From: Bacterioplanoides sp. SCSIO 12839 | GTDB taxonomy: Bacteria > Pseudomonadota > Gammaproteobacteria > Pseudomonadales > Oceanobacteraceae | Assembly (NCBI RefSeq): GCF_024397975.1 | Contig: NZ_CP073745.1 | Span: 2,444,501-2,508,500 of the forward strand | Length of the DNA stretch: 64,000 nucleotides | Direction: 5' to 3' | Shown here: piece after piece, positions 52,702 through 61,484 of the stretch | Position numbering within the stretch: the first letter of the stretch is position 1 | How the letters are laid out: every line of letters begins with the position of its first letter | Notes under the pieces: generated by a model | Databases searched by the model: none | Seen by the model: the letters and a program-made list of their open reading frames with translations, nothing else | Told to the model about the DNA's origin: nothing | Made by a program: the position numbers and the translations under genes

Positions 52702-53754
52702 TCAGCCCTGCGACAGCAGCTCACGCAAGTCCAAGATCGCGGCATTCGCCCGCGAGATATAAGACGCCATCACCAGAGAATGGTTAGCAAAAATACCAAA
52801 ACCATCACCATTGAGAATAATTGGAGACCCAACACTTTCCTGAGTTGCTTCCAGTTCACGAATGATCTGACGCAGGCTTACCAGGGCATTTTTCTTCTGC
52901 AACACATCGCGGAAATCAACCTCGATGGCACGTAAAATATGCGCCAGAGCCCAGGCCGTTCCACGCGCTTCATAAAACACATCATCGATTTGTGTCCAGG
53001 GAGTTTTTACTTCCTGATCATAATCCGTTGGTGTGGACTGTGTCGCAGCAGCATCACCTGCCAGGTCAGTATTTAAACGACGTTTACCCACCGACGCACT
53101 CAAACGCTGGGATAAGCTACCCAGGCGGGTTTCCACATCAAACAACCACTGGCGCAGGTTATCGGCACGAGCATAGAACTGAGCGGTAGGTGTATTCGGA
53201 TCAGACAAACGCGCCAGATAGTTTCCAAGTGCTTTTAAACCACGACGATATTCCGCTTCGGTAGACGGCACTGCCCAGCTGTTACTGTCAAAGTGAAGCT
53301 GAGGCTCAGCAATCGCCAGGTCTTTGTCTTCCGTTGATTGGCTTTGAGAACGGCTGAAGTCTTTGCGCAGCGCACGAGAAAAGTCGCGCACCTGCACCAA
53401 CACGCCATATTCCCAGTTTGGAATATTATCTAACCACAAACCCGGAGGGAAAATGTCATTACTCAGATAACCGCCCTGCTTGTTTAATAAAGTGTCGGTC
53501 ACCTTCATCAAGGTAGCAGTGGTGGTGAAGCCCGTTACCGTTTCAACGCCCATGGCTTCGGCCTGGGCCGCCGCATTGTCTTTTACTGCGAAGGTCTCTG
53601 GTTCATTACTCCAGAAAAAACCCAGAACCAGCGCCACCAGTAAATACACTACCAGCACAACCATAATACCACTGCGGGCAAAGCCGCCATCGGCCCACCA
53701 GTCCTGCGCACGTTCTTTCATATCCAACGCGCGATCTTTTAACTGACCACTCAT
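52702..53754 (-). CDS. DUF2333-family membrane-anchored protein
   Basis: The 350-residue protein begins at 53754 (AGGAAG 6 nt before) with MSGQLKDRALDMKERAQDWW, a single membrane helix (about 26-48: GIMVVLVVYLLVALVLGFFW) and a periplasmic domain rich in helices. The block NKQGGYLSNDIFPPGLWLDNIPNWEYGVL is the DUF2333 signature, followed by VRDFSRALRKDFSRSQSQSTEDKDL and FDSNSWAVPSTEAEYRRGL. The function of the family is unknown; it is common in marine gammaproteobacteria. The gene is single and divergent from the sigma-54 activator. Confidence 0.8.
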   Translation of the reverse strand: MSGQLKDRALDMKERAQDWWADGGFARSGIMVVLVVYLLVALVLGFFWSNEPETFAVKDNAAAQAEAMGVETVTGFTTTATLMKVTDTLLNKQGGYLSNDIFPPGLWLDNIPNWEYGVLVQVRDFSRALRKDFSRSQSQSTEDKDLAIAEPQLHFDSNSWAVPSTEAEYRRGLKALGNYLARLSDPNTPTAQFYARADNLRQWLFDVETRLGSLSQRLSASVGKRRLNTDLAGDAAATQSTPTDYDQEVKTPWTQIDDVFYEARGTAWALAHILRAIEVDFRDVLQKKNALVSLRQIIRELEATQESVGSPIILNGDGFGIFANHSLVMASYISRANAAILDLRELLSQG

Positions 53755-53896
53755 CCTGCTTCCTTTAAAATTTTGTTTTTTATCAGATAGCTGCAAAGCC
53801 TACTCGTCATCCTTGCAGGCGACAAGGGTTGAGCGCGCAAAACTAAGGCGCTGTTGATCAGGGCTGATATACTCCTCGTTCTGTTATCAGTCCGGT

Positions 53897-55372
53897 ATGA
53901 CATGCAGCATGAGCCAGTCCAACACATCAACACCCTCATCACAGGCAGCAGCGCTGACCCACAGTGAGTTGACCCACCGCTACCAGCGCATTCTCGAATC
54001 CATGTCGGAAGGGGTATATGGTTTGAATGCGGCTGGTCATGCGACGTTTGTGAATCAAGCCGCTGAGCGTTTGACCGGATGGAATCAGGATGAAATCAAA
54101 GGCAAAAGTATCCATCAGTTCCATCACCATAGTCATGCCGATGGCAGCCATTATCCACAAACGGAATGTCCGATTTACCACACCCTGCAAACCGGAGAAA
54201 CCGCGCACAGCGATCAGGAAGTATTCTGGCGCAAGGACGGCAGCTTCTTTCCGGTTGAATATTCCAGCACCGCGATCATTGATAACGGCGAAATCACCGG
54301 TGCCGTGGTGGTATTTAAAGACATCAGCGAACGTCTTGAACATCAACGCTCGCTGCAGGCCGCTCTCGCTCAGGTAGAGCAATTGCAACAAAAACTTCAG
54401 GCCGAAAACCGCTATTTGCACCAGGCACTGCGGGAACAACAAAATCACCGCGACCTGATCGGCCAAAGTGATGCCATGCTCTGCCTGCAACATGCCATTG
54501 AACAGGTTGCTCCCACCCCCAGTTGCGTGTTGATCCAGGGGGAAAGTGGTACCGGCAAAGAGCTGGTCGCGGAGTCATTACACCGCCTCAGTTCACGTGC
54601 TCAGCAACCGATGGTGAAAGTGAACTGCGGGGCCATCGCCGATACCCTGCTCGAAAGCGAATTATTCGGCCATGAACGAGGGGCCTTTACCAGCGCCCAC
54701 CAGCGCCGTATTGGTCGCTTTGAACAAGCCGACGGCAGCACCCTGTTTCTGGATGAAGTCGCAGAGCTCAGCTCAGCGGCTCAGGTCAAACTGCTGCGGG
54801 TATTGCAGGAAGGTGAAATCCAGCGACTGGGCAGCAGTCAGACCATAAAAGTGGATGTGCGTGTGATCACCGCAACCCATCGCAACCTGGAACAAATGGT
54901 CGCCGACGGTGAGTTCCGTGCCGATTTGTATTTTCGTCTGAAAGTATTTCCGCTCACCATTGCCCCACTGCGTGACCGAAAAGCCGATATCCCTCTGTTG
55001 GTACGACACTTCCTACGCACTCTGGCGCAGAAACTGGGCAAACGAGAGCCGGAATTATCCCCTTCCACCCTCCAGGAACTGATGCATTACGATTGGCCGG
55101 GTAACGTTCGTGAGCTGGGCAATGTGATCGAACATGCACTGATTGTCAGCCAGCAACAGCTGATCATTCCGCCGCTGCAAAGTGCCAACCTGCATCCGGA
55201 CCGGCAACAAAAACCCTTACCGATGGCCGATGCCGAACGTGAGCACATTTTGCGAGCACTGAAATACTGTGATGGCATTGTTGGTGGCAAACAGGGTGCG
55301 GCAGAACTCCTCAACCTTCCGGTATCAACGCTACGCTCACGCATGAAAAAACTGGAAATTCAGCTGAAGTAA
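53897..55372 (+). CDS. PAS-containing sigma-54-dependent transcriptional activator
   Basis: The 491-residue protein has a PAS domain (about 28-140: ERLTGWNQDEIKGKSIHQFHHH, FWRKDGSFFPVEYSSTAI), a short coiled coil (150-180), an AAA+ ATPase (about 190-420) and a Fis-type HTH (HILRALKYCDGIVGGKQGAAELLNLPVSTLRSRMKKL). Walker A is GESGTGKE and Walker B is LFLDEVAEL. The sigma-54 contact loop, normally GAFTGA, reads GAFTSA. No strong ribosome site is seen; the Met at codon 5 (53909) is an alternative start. Just downstream are a pair of direct repeats and a -24/-12 promoter before ccoG, the probable target. The PAS signal is unknown. Confidence 0.88.
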   Translation: MTCSMSQSNTSTPSSQAAALTHSELTHRYQRILESMSEGVYGLNAAGHATFVNQAAERLTGWNQDEIKGKSIHQFHHHSHADGSHYPQTECPIYHTLQTGETAHSDQEVFWRKDGSFFPVEYSSTAIIDNGEITGAVVVFKDISERLEHQRSLQAALAQVEQLQQKLQAENRYLHQALREQQNHRDLIGQSDAMLCLQHAIEQVAPTPSCVLIQGESGTGKELVAESLHRLSSRAQQPMVKVNCGAIADTLLESELFGHERGAFTSAHQRRIGRFEQADGSTLFLDEVAELSSAAQVKLLRVLQEGEIQRLGSSQTIKVDVRVITATHRNLEQMVADGEFRADLYFRLKVFPLTIAPLRDRKADIPLLVRHFLRTLAQKLGKREPELSPSTLQELMHYDWPGNVRELGNVIEHALIVSQQQLIIPPLQSANLHPDRQQKPLPMADAEREHILRALKYCDGIVGGKQGAAELLNLPVSTLRSRMKKLEIQLK

Positions 55373-55433
55373 AGCTTCCTCCTTTAGCGATACGCATCAT
55401 CTTCTTTAACCCCCAAGTATCAATCATTAAAAT

Positions 55434-55462
55434 GCGATATTTCGCCATAAGCGATATTTCGC
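55434..55462 (+). promoter_or_regulatory. tandem 12-bp repeats, candidate activator binding sites
   Basis: GCGATATTTCGC occurs twice, at 55434-55445 and 55451-55462, with a 17-bp period. Each unit is itself nearly palindromic. They lie about 90-120 bp before the predicted sigma-54 start point, the usual place of enhancer sites, and follow the activator gene directly. Confidence 0.55.
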
Positions 55463-55527
55463 ATCCATATATCACACCAAGAGGTGTTTTTTGCCGATAA
55501 AAGCCCATGCCCATGGGATTTTAAATC

Positions 55528-55543
55528 TGGTACAGCAGTTGCC
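55528..55543 (+). promoter_or_regulatory. sigma-54 (-24/-12) promoter of ccoG
   Basis: TGGTACAGCAGTTGCC matches the consensus TGGCAC-N5-TTGC with GG and GC exactly 10 bp apart (55529-55530 and 55541-55542). Transcription would start near 55553, about 28 bp before the ccoG ATG. Confidence 0.6.
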
Positions 55544-55581
55544 ATAACGGTAGCAATTAGATTGCCGTATGAGAGAGCAAC

Positions 55582-56970
55582 ATGTCCGATGTATTCCACA
55601 CAGATGTATCAGATGACCCAAACAGCGACGCCAATACAGCCGTCGACTGGCAGGCACGTCGCATTGATGCCATCGAAGTAACCCCGCACCGCGTGAAAAC
55701 TATCGCCGGGCGCTTCCGCAACTGGCGTCGTGCCAGCACCTGGCCGCTATTATTATTTTTCTTCCTGACTCCCTGGCTTACCTGGGAAGGCAACCCCGCC
55801 ATTCATTTCAACCTGGTGCAAAAAGAGTTTCACCTGTGGAGCTGGGTATTATGGCCGGAAGATCTGACCATCATCATCGGTATGTTAGTCGGCGGTGCCT
55901 TTGCTCTGTTTTTTGTCTCAATGTATGCTGGCAGACTCTGGTGTGGTTATGCCTGCCCACAAACCACCTGGACCTTTATGTTCATCTGGATTGAGGAAAA
56001 GCTGGAAGGCTCACGCAATAAACGCCGCAAGCTGGACCAGGGAAAAGGCAGCAGCAGCCAGAAACTGCGTCGCTTACTGAAGTTTGTCATCTGGGGGCTG
56101 TTATCACTGGCCACCGCCGTTACTGCTTTGGCGTATTTTTATCCGCTGGAAATCTGGCTGGCCGATTTAATGGCGGGTGATATTTCAATGATGGCACTGG
56201 CCTGGGTCATCATTATTGGCGGACTGACCTTTGTGAATGCGGGCTGGTTACGTGAAAAATTCTGCACCGATGCCTGCCCTTATTCGCGTTTCCAGTCGGT
56301 CATGTTTGATTCATACACCCGCACCGTGCGTTATGACGAAAAGCGCGGCGAACCACGCGGCCGTCGCAACCCTCATTCGACCACTGGTGACTGCATTAAT
56401 TGTGATATGTGCGTCCACGTGTGTCCGACCAATATTGATATTCGTGATGGCTTACAAATCGCCTGTGTTGATTGTGGCGCCTGCGTTGATGCCTGTGATC
56501 GGGTGATGGATAAAATTGGTAAGCCACGCGGCCTGATTACTTACGAACCTGAAATGCAGCGCAGCAGTGGCCAACGCTGGCGTTTGTGGGGTTATGGTAT
56601 GGCTGTCACCATTACTGCGGTATTAACGCTGGTATCGGTGCTGAATCATGATCCATTGAGCATCAGCATTCAGCGTGATCGCTTATCCTTGTATCAGCTC
56701 ACACCCGACGACACTGTCAGCAACCGCTATATTCTCAGCCTGCACAACCGCACGGCAGAACAAATGACCGTCGATATACTGGATAACAAATTGCACTTAG
56801 CGCAGTTAGTGATTGGCCCGGGGGCTCGCGCCGGACAGGCAATTAACATTGAACGGGATTTATCGACGCCTTCCGGCAAGGTTAATCTGACACTGGCATT
56901 TGATGGCCAGCAACAAACCGTAGAAGTGAGTTACTCAAATCCTTTCGCTAATCAATTAGCAGCGAATTGA
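55582..56970 (+). CDS. ccoG: cytochrome c oxidase accessory protein CcoG (FixG/RdxA)
   Basis: The 462-residue membrane iron-sulfur protein is needed for copper handling in assembly of cbb3-type oxidase. It has an N-terminal cytosolic part, then helices at about 55-72, 92-115, 160-180, 195-215 and 335-355. Conserved blocks are RLWCGYACPQTTWTFMFIWIE and WLREKFCTDACPYSRFQ; the ferredoxin part is NCDMCVHVCPTNIDIRDG and VDCGACVDACDRVM (two 4Fe-4S). The C-terminal 110 residues form an Ig-like periplasmic domain (LSLHNRTAEQMTVDILD). No ccoNOPQ or ccoI/S genes are adjacent. A sigma-54 promoter and an activator gene lie upstream, which is unusual for a gene more often under Fnr control. Confidence 0.93.
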   Translation: MSDVFHTDVSDDPNSDANTAVDWQARRIDAIEVTPHRVKTIAGRFRNWRRASTWPLLLFFFLTPWLTWEGNPAIHFNLVQKEFHLWSWVLWPEDLTIIIGMLVGGAFALFFVSMYAGRLWCGYACPQTTWTFMFIWIEEKLEGSRNKRRKLDQGKGSSSQKLRRLLKFVIWGLLSLATAVTALAYFYPLEIWLADLMAGDISMMALAWVIIIGGLTFVNAGWLREKFCTDACPYSRFQSVMFDSYTRTVRYDEKRGEPRGRRNPHSTTGDCINCDMCVHVCPTNIDIRDGLQIACVDCGACVDACDRVMDKIGKPRGLITYEPEMQRSSGQRWRLWGYGMAVTITAVLTLVSVLNHDPLSISIQRDRLSLYQLTPDDTVSNRYILSLHNRTAEQMTVDILDNKLHLAQLVIGPGARAGQAINIERDLSTPSGKVNLTLAFDGQQQTVEVSYSNPFANQLAAN

Positions 56971-56993
56971 GCTCAAGGCACCCCGGAGTTTCT

Positions 56994-57018
56994 GGCTCCC
57001 ACGCTCTGCGTGGGAGCC
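56994..57018. repeat. perfect GC-rich hairpin without T-tail
   Basis: GGCTCCCACG and CGTGGGAGCC are 10-bp arms around CTCTG between convergent ccoG and the TRAP gene. It lacks a U-run and looks like a dispersed REP-type palindrome more than a standard terminator, though it may stop both units. Confidence 0.5.
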
Positions 57019-57029
57019 AAGCGTAGATT

Positions 57030-59144
57030 CTAATAACCGACCAACAAAGGAACAAACGCTACAATCATCAGCGCAATAAACATTGTCACCAGCGGCAGCA
57101 GAATTTTTTCATGCCGATACCAGAAGTTATGTCCTTCCTGTGATGCCAGTGCCACTTCCTGTTCCCCTACCACTTGTCGCGTCAGTAAATGATTTAACGC
57201 CACCGGCGGACTGAGATAACCCAGCTCAAATGCAACCAGTGTGACCATCCAGAAGTGCACCGGATGGATACCACTGTCATACGCAATGGTAGCGATGGTT
57301 GCACTGACCAGAATCACTGCACCATAAGGGTCCATCACCATGCCAACCACCACCAGAATGGCTACCAATAACGCCATCGCCAGCCAGGCGGATTCAAACG
57401 TGGTAGGCACCATATGCATCAGCTCAGCACGTTCAACCACACCACCGATACTGACGGAGAGGCCCATTAACATTAACAAAGCACCGATATGGCCGGTGGT
57501 TTCTGTAGTCGCTTCACGAATGGTTTTTTCCAATGAATCACGACCAGCAACCAGATCTGAAAAGCCTTTTTCACAGCGCTGCTCGAGATAATCAATGTTC
57601 ATATTTTCTCGCGCCAGAATGCCTTTCTCCTGAACGGCACGCTCATACACCAGTACCACCAGTAATAAAACCGGCAAAATAATCGGCGCAGAAAATTCAT
57701 CTAAATACGCATTTAATAAAAAGGCATACAACAATAAAGTGACGCCAATAATCACCACATACGGAATTAATGGCAGCAATGCTTGCTTAAATTCAGGCCA
57801 GGTATCGCCCGACCACTGTACTTTTAGTGACGTCTGGCTGGTTAACATCGCCATTAATGCAAACAACATGGTGGTCAGGAAAAAGACTTTCACACCCCAA
57901 CCGAATAACTGATCGGTGGTTACCTCATTATTCAGTGCCGCAATAATAACAACCAATAAACACGGCCTTAATACCACACCCAGAGAACCTGACATCGCCG
58001 TCGCCGCCAGAGCCAACTGACGACGCGCACCGGCACGACGCAATTCGGCATAAATCAAGCCACCCACGGCAATGACAAAAATGCCCGAGGCACCGGTATA
58101 AGCAGTTGGAATCGCAGCCAAAGCAACCACCGCAACGGATAACAACTCGGGTGGTAATTTGAATGGACGAAACAGATTAAATACGACCTGAGCCAGCTGA
58201 GTGCGCTTCAGCAGCATACCAATCCAAACATACAGGCCAACGTTCAGGAATAACTGAGACAGCTCCATCATCTGCCCTAAATAAATCCCGATACCGGCAC
58301 CGTGCCCGCTGGCAATAAAATAACCGCCGGAAATAATGCACATGGTGGCATACAAAGGCACCGACAACTGCGCTTTTAAAAAGCTGCCACCCGGCTTGGC
58401 TTCTTTTGGAATAAATAAAAACTGATAAAGGCTCAGCAATAAAATAAAGGCGAAACCAAAAATCCATAAATGATGCAGAATGCCGTGCTCGGTACTGACC
58501 GCAACGCCGGAAGAAAACGCCACATCACGGAAGCTGTAAACAGAATAAAACAGAATGGCCGAAGCCAATAATTGCGCCGCGGAAGACACGCGATAATCCA
58601 TCACCGTTTCCATTGGCCTTAAAGCAATATGGTGGCGACGAAATAATGCGGTTAAACCACAGATCAAAACCAGCACCGCCAGCATAATACGCTGGGCGCT
58701 CATGCCGATTTCACCAAACTGAGCAACGCCTAGCTCAATGCTACGGAAAATTTCGACTCCCGGGGTGATACGCTCAATGGTTTCAGCATATTGCTGATGT
58801 TTGGTCTCACACTGCTGCTGCGCCGCCACCAGAGACTGACGCATGGCCTGCTCATCAACCGGTTCAGCATCAAACAGATCCCACTCGTCTTCTTCGGCTG
58901 CGGCCTCTGCAACCAGAGCGGCCAATTGTGCATCAATATCCATCTGAATATTGCAGCTGGGCTCTGTTGGATCAGAACGCAGCATAAAGTAGCCATCCCA
59001 GATGCTTTCACCCACCTGCAACAGCTGCGCATGAAGGGCATGACTGGTGTTGAGAATGACGACAAATACCAGCACAAGAAAGGCTGGCAAAGCGGCGAGC
59101 CATTCATAGGCACTGCGATTGCCTACGCGGATTGCCTGCTCCAT
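57030..59144 (-). CDS. TRAP transporter membrane protein, fused small and large permease subunits
   Basis: The 704-residue protein has a C-terminal DctM-type large permease (about 270-704; GYFIASGHGAGIGIYLGQM, PTAYTGASGIFVIAVGGLIY, SGSLGVVLRPCLLVV, late PFGAVILV-like MDPYGAVILVSATIATIAYDSGIHPVHFWMV and LGYLSPPVALNHLL). The N-terminal 260 residues hold four helices, as expected for a DctQ-type small subunit, but helix 1 (about 15-35) and helix 2 (about 165-185) are separated by a long acidic loop (AAAEEDEWDLFDAEPVDEQA) with two Cys. TRAP systems import organic acids with Na+. It is third in its operon, after the TatT-like and binding-protein genes. Confidence 0.85.
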   Translation of the reverse strand: MEQAIRVGNRSAYEWLAALPAFLVLVFVVILNTSHALHAQLLQVGESIWDGYFMLRSDPTEPSCNIQMDIDAQLAALVAEAAAEEDEWDLFDAEPVDEQAMRQSLVAAQQQCETKHQQYAETIERITPGVEIFRSIELGVAQFGEIGMSAQRIMLAVLVLICGLTALFRRHHIALRPMETVMDYRVSSAAQLLASAILFYSVYSFRDVAFSSGVAVSTEHGILHHLWIFGFAFILLLSLYQFLFIPKEAKPGGSFLKAQLSVPLYATMCIISGGYFIASGHGAGIGIYLGQMMELSQLFLNVGLYVWIGMLLKRTQLAQVVFNLFRPFKLPPELLSVAVVALAAIPTAYTGASGIFVIAVGGLIYAELRRAGARRQLALAATAMSGSLGVVLRPCLLVVIIAALNNEVTTDQLFGWGVKVFFLTTMLFALMAMLTSQTSLKVQWSGDTWPEFKQALLPLIPYVVIIGVTLLLYAFLLNAYLDEFSAPIILPVLLLVVLVYERAVQEKGILARENMNIDYLEQRCEKGFSDLVAGRDSLEKTIREATTETTGHIGALLMLMGLSVSIGGVVERAELMHMVPTTFESAWLAMALLVAILVVVGMVMDPYGAVILVSATIATIAYDSGIHPVHFWMVTLVAFELGYLSPPVALNHLLTRQVVGEQEVALASQEGHNFWYRHEKILLPLVTMFIALMIVAFVPLLVGY

Positions 59145-59231
59145 AGTGAGAGTCCTGTAATGTTATTATTATGATCAGCCAGCCGGAAAGCTGGCTGATG
59201 CTATCCCCGGCGATTATTCGGGTTTTGGTTG

Positions 59232-60251
59232 TTATTCAAGTTTTTCGACGCACTCAGCATTAGCCGGATTTTCCCGACAGCGCAGCTTACGCAGAATTTT
59301 CAGCATGGTTGGGTGATAGATGCCTTCTTCCCGTAATGCCAAACGAACATCACGCAGCATCAGATTGTATTTTTCGACATCCGCCGGATTCAGATCAACC
59401 CAATACTCTTCCGGAATTTCCTGAGTATCGCGCTGCACCAATTCAACCACCTTATCGTATGAACTCGCTACAAACTGGCGCGAGCTGATACCAAACTCCG
59501 GAGAGAAGCGCTCTTTATGAACCACAATCTGAAAATCCAGATAAGCCAGATTAAAACGCAGGATACCGCCATTCTCACCAATCCCCTTGTACAGCTCTAA
59601 AGGCTTGTAAGCGACTGCCGGGGCATAAGCCACATCCACACTGCCATTGTTAAACTTGCCGGAGAAATTAGCGGAATTAGACGGCACCATGGATGCCCCT
59701 ACATGACGCACCAGTCGTTTTGACGGTTCATCGTAATCAATCGTGGCAACGCGCTTGCCGGACATTTCCTCAACACTATCCACCGTACGATCACGCAAGA
59801 ACAAATAGATAGGCCCGGCAGGCATCAGGCCAACCACTTCATAACGACCTTCTGACATATATTTGGCGGCTTTTGGCGAGGCCAACATCTGTACCAGATT
59901 ACGCATGACACTTTCGCTGGGAATCGCGCCAATGGCTTCAATGGTTGAAGCAAAGCGATTAAATGGACGAGCGCGGGCGCCCGTCATCACAACAGCATCA
60001 CACTGGCCGGCTTTAAAATCATCAGAAGCAATTTTTTCGTCCGGATAGGCTCGCAGACTAAAATCATAACCCCAGGCCAGCGCTTCAGCGGCGTAGTCTT
60101 TTGCGGTGCCATACAAAGGGCCGTTCGCCCCCAGAGGATCAAACACACACAAAGTTCTTTTGTCGATAACCGACGGATTAACAGCCGAATGCGCAGCAAA
60201 ACTGACGAACAGTGAGACCGTAAACCATGCCAGAAGATGAATAACACGCAT
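59232..60251 (-). CDS. TRAP-associated periplasmic solute-binding protein
   Basis: The 339-residue protein has a signal peptide (MRVIHLLAWFTVSLFVSFAAHSA). The layout is that of a two-lobe binding protein: VIDKRTLCVFDPLGANGPLYG, DFKAGQCDAVVMTGARARPFN, EEMSGKRVATIDYDEPSKRLV, NNGSVDVAYAPAVAYKPLELYKG. The usual DctP Arg region is altered, so it is probably one of the divergent TRAP binding families found next to TatT proteins. C-terminal Cys residues (RKLRCRENPANAECVEKLE) may pair. It starts 2 bp after the TatT-like gene stop. The ligand is unknown. Confidence 0.8.
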   Translation of the reverse strand: MRVIHLLAWFTVSLFVSFAAHSAVNPSVIDKRTLCVFDPLGANGPLYGTAKDYAAEALAWGYDFSLRAYPDEKIASDDFKAGQCDAVVMTGARARPFNRFASTIEAIGAIPSESVMRNLVQMLASPKAAKYMSEGRYEVVGLMPAGPIYLFLRDRTVDSVEEMSGKRVATIDYDEPSKRLVRHVGASMVPSNSANFSGKFNNGSVDVAYAPAVAYKPLELYKGIGENGGILRFNLAYLDFQIVVHKERFSPEFGISSRQFVASSYDKVVELVQRDTQEIPEEYWVDLNPADVEKYNLMLRDVRLALREEGIYHPTMLKILRKLRCRENPANAECVEKLE

Positions 60252-60253
60252 GC

Positions 60254-61276
60254 TTATTCTCCCAGCAGATCATCAATATCCAGCGCAGGAGCCTGATTGC
60301 GCTGATCATCCCAGAAGGTGCCTAAACCATCGATGGGTGTACGGGAGCCGGTAGCCTCCGTCCATAAGCGATCAGAGATGGCCAGAATCTGGCGGTTGGC
60401 AATGATATCCATCATGCGGAAATCCGGATTACTTGGCGTGGTCTTAACAGAGGCAGCATGACGACGAATGGCATCACGCAATTGTTGTGGGTTATCAGCA
60501 CCATCAGCCACGGTAACTTCAATGGCATGGGCCAGGCGAACACCGGACTCAGAAGCAATGCGACTGGCCTGATGCATTTCTTCCCAGGCGTCGGTGGCGT
60601 TCAGGTCATCAGCACTTGGCAGCATGATGCCAACGGCGGCATTAATCGCTTGAGGGACACCCCACCAACGCTCGTTGTCGATGCACTGAATACCACGAAC
60701 AGACTTCATGGCGATATCTTTGGGTACACCCACCTGGCCCTGCGAGCGGACATCACTCATCACCGACTGGAAGCCAGCCAGAATACCCATCATCCAGAGC
60801 ATTTCATCCTCTTCACTCAGATCCGGGCACTCGCCCCCCACATCCCCTTCTTCAACAAATTCCGCCAGCATATGCTGATAGGCTTTGTACTGGCGATTGG
60901 CAGCCAGAGCAAATTCACGTTTTTCGCGAATTCGTGCATCTTTCGCTTCACTGATATTTTGTGCATTAAACGCACGCAGGTAAGCCAGAGCATGTTCTCG
61001 CGCACGCTCTTCAGCACACGCACCTGCCATCATATGCATCGCAATGGCCTGACGATCCGGCGTGTACGCGACTTCGCTAAAAGACATTAACGCGCCGGTC
61101 ATACCCTCAGACAGAGCACAGGCCATTTGCGGGTCATCCGCTTTCAGGCTGTAAGGAATGGCGTAATCTTCAGCATAATCATAAGCAAACCAACCCGTGG
61201 TTTTATAAATCATGCTACAGCCAGATGAAATAATAAGAGCGAGCGAAAGCAGCGTAAAACGCATCAGAGTGAACAT
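60254..61276 (-). CDS. TatT-like helical lipoprotein of the TRAP operon
   Basis: The 340-residue lipoprotein has a signal with lipobox IISSGC (Cys 20; a start at codon 5 is also possible). The rest is almost fully helical with TPR-like spacing (CALSEGMTGALMSFSEVAYTPDRQAIAMHMMAGACAEERAREHALAYLRAFNAQ), and further helices with Cys at GGECPD and GIQCID. Position in front of TRAP binding and membrane genes matches the TatT (TRAP-associated TPR lipoprotein) component, which assembles with the binding protein in spirochaetes and other bacteria. The identification rests mainly on context and fold type. Confidence 0.65.
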   Translation of the reverse strand: MFTLMRFTLLSLALIISSGCSMIYKTTGWFAYDYAEDYAIPYSLKADDPQMACALSEGMTGALMSFSEVAYTPDRQAIAMHMMAGACAEERAREHALAYLRAFNAQNISEAKDARIREKREFALAANRQYKAYQHMLAEFVEEGDVGGECPDLSEEDEMLWMMGILAGFQSVMSDVRSQGQVGVPKDIAMKSVRGIQCIDNERWWGVPQAINAAVGIMLPSADDLNATDAWEEMHQASRIASESGVRLAHAIEVTVADGADNPQQLRDAIRRHAASVKTTPSNPDFRMMDIIANRQILAISDRLWTEATGSRTPIDGLGTFWDDQRNQAPALDIDDLLGE

Positions 61277-61445
61277 GCGGACCCCAGTTTTGATGAGTAT
61301 TTGTTGTTATTGTTTCGGGGACCAAACGCCCCGGATCAGGTCATTTTGAGCCTGATTTCTACAGGCAGAGTCTACCTGAAACCAAACCAGCTTCAACTGA
61401 CCAATCTAACTCAAGCTTGCGAGGGTATGACCAATGAGGCCAAAT

Positions 61446-61479
61446 AAAAAGGTGGATATCTGCCAAAGCAGCACCACCC
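61446..61479 (-). terminator. probable terminator after the methylthioinosine phosphorylase gene
   Basis: On the minus strand GGTGG and CCACC, 18 bases apart, are followed by TTTTTATTT. The stem is short with inner mismatches. Confidence 0.45.
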
Positions 61480-61484
61480 ATTGC

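Noticed and set aside
55411-55440. possible Fnr box upstream of ccoG
   Set aside because: TATCAATCATTA does not contain the second half of TTGAT-N4-ATCAA; the sigma-54 promoter is the better explanation.
55474-55492. terminator ACACC-AAGA-GGTGT plus T-run between the activator gene and ccoG
   Set aside because: The stem is only 5 bp; it may attenuate the activator transcript but is too weak to list as a feature.
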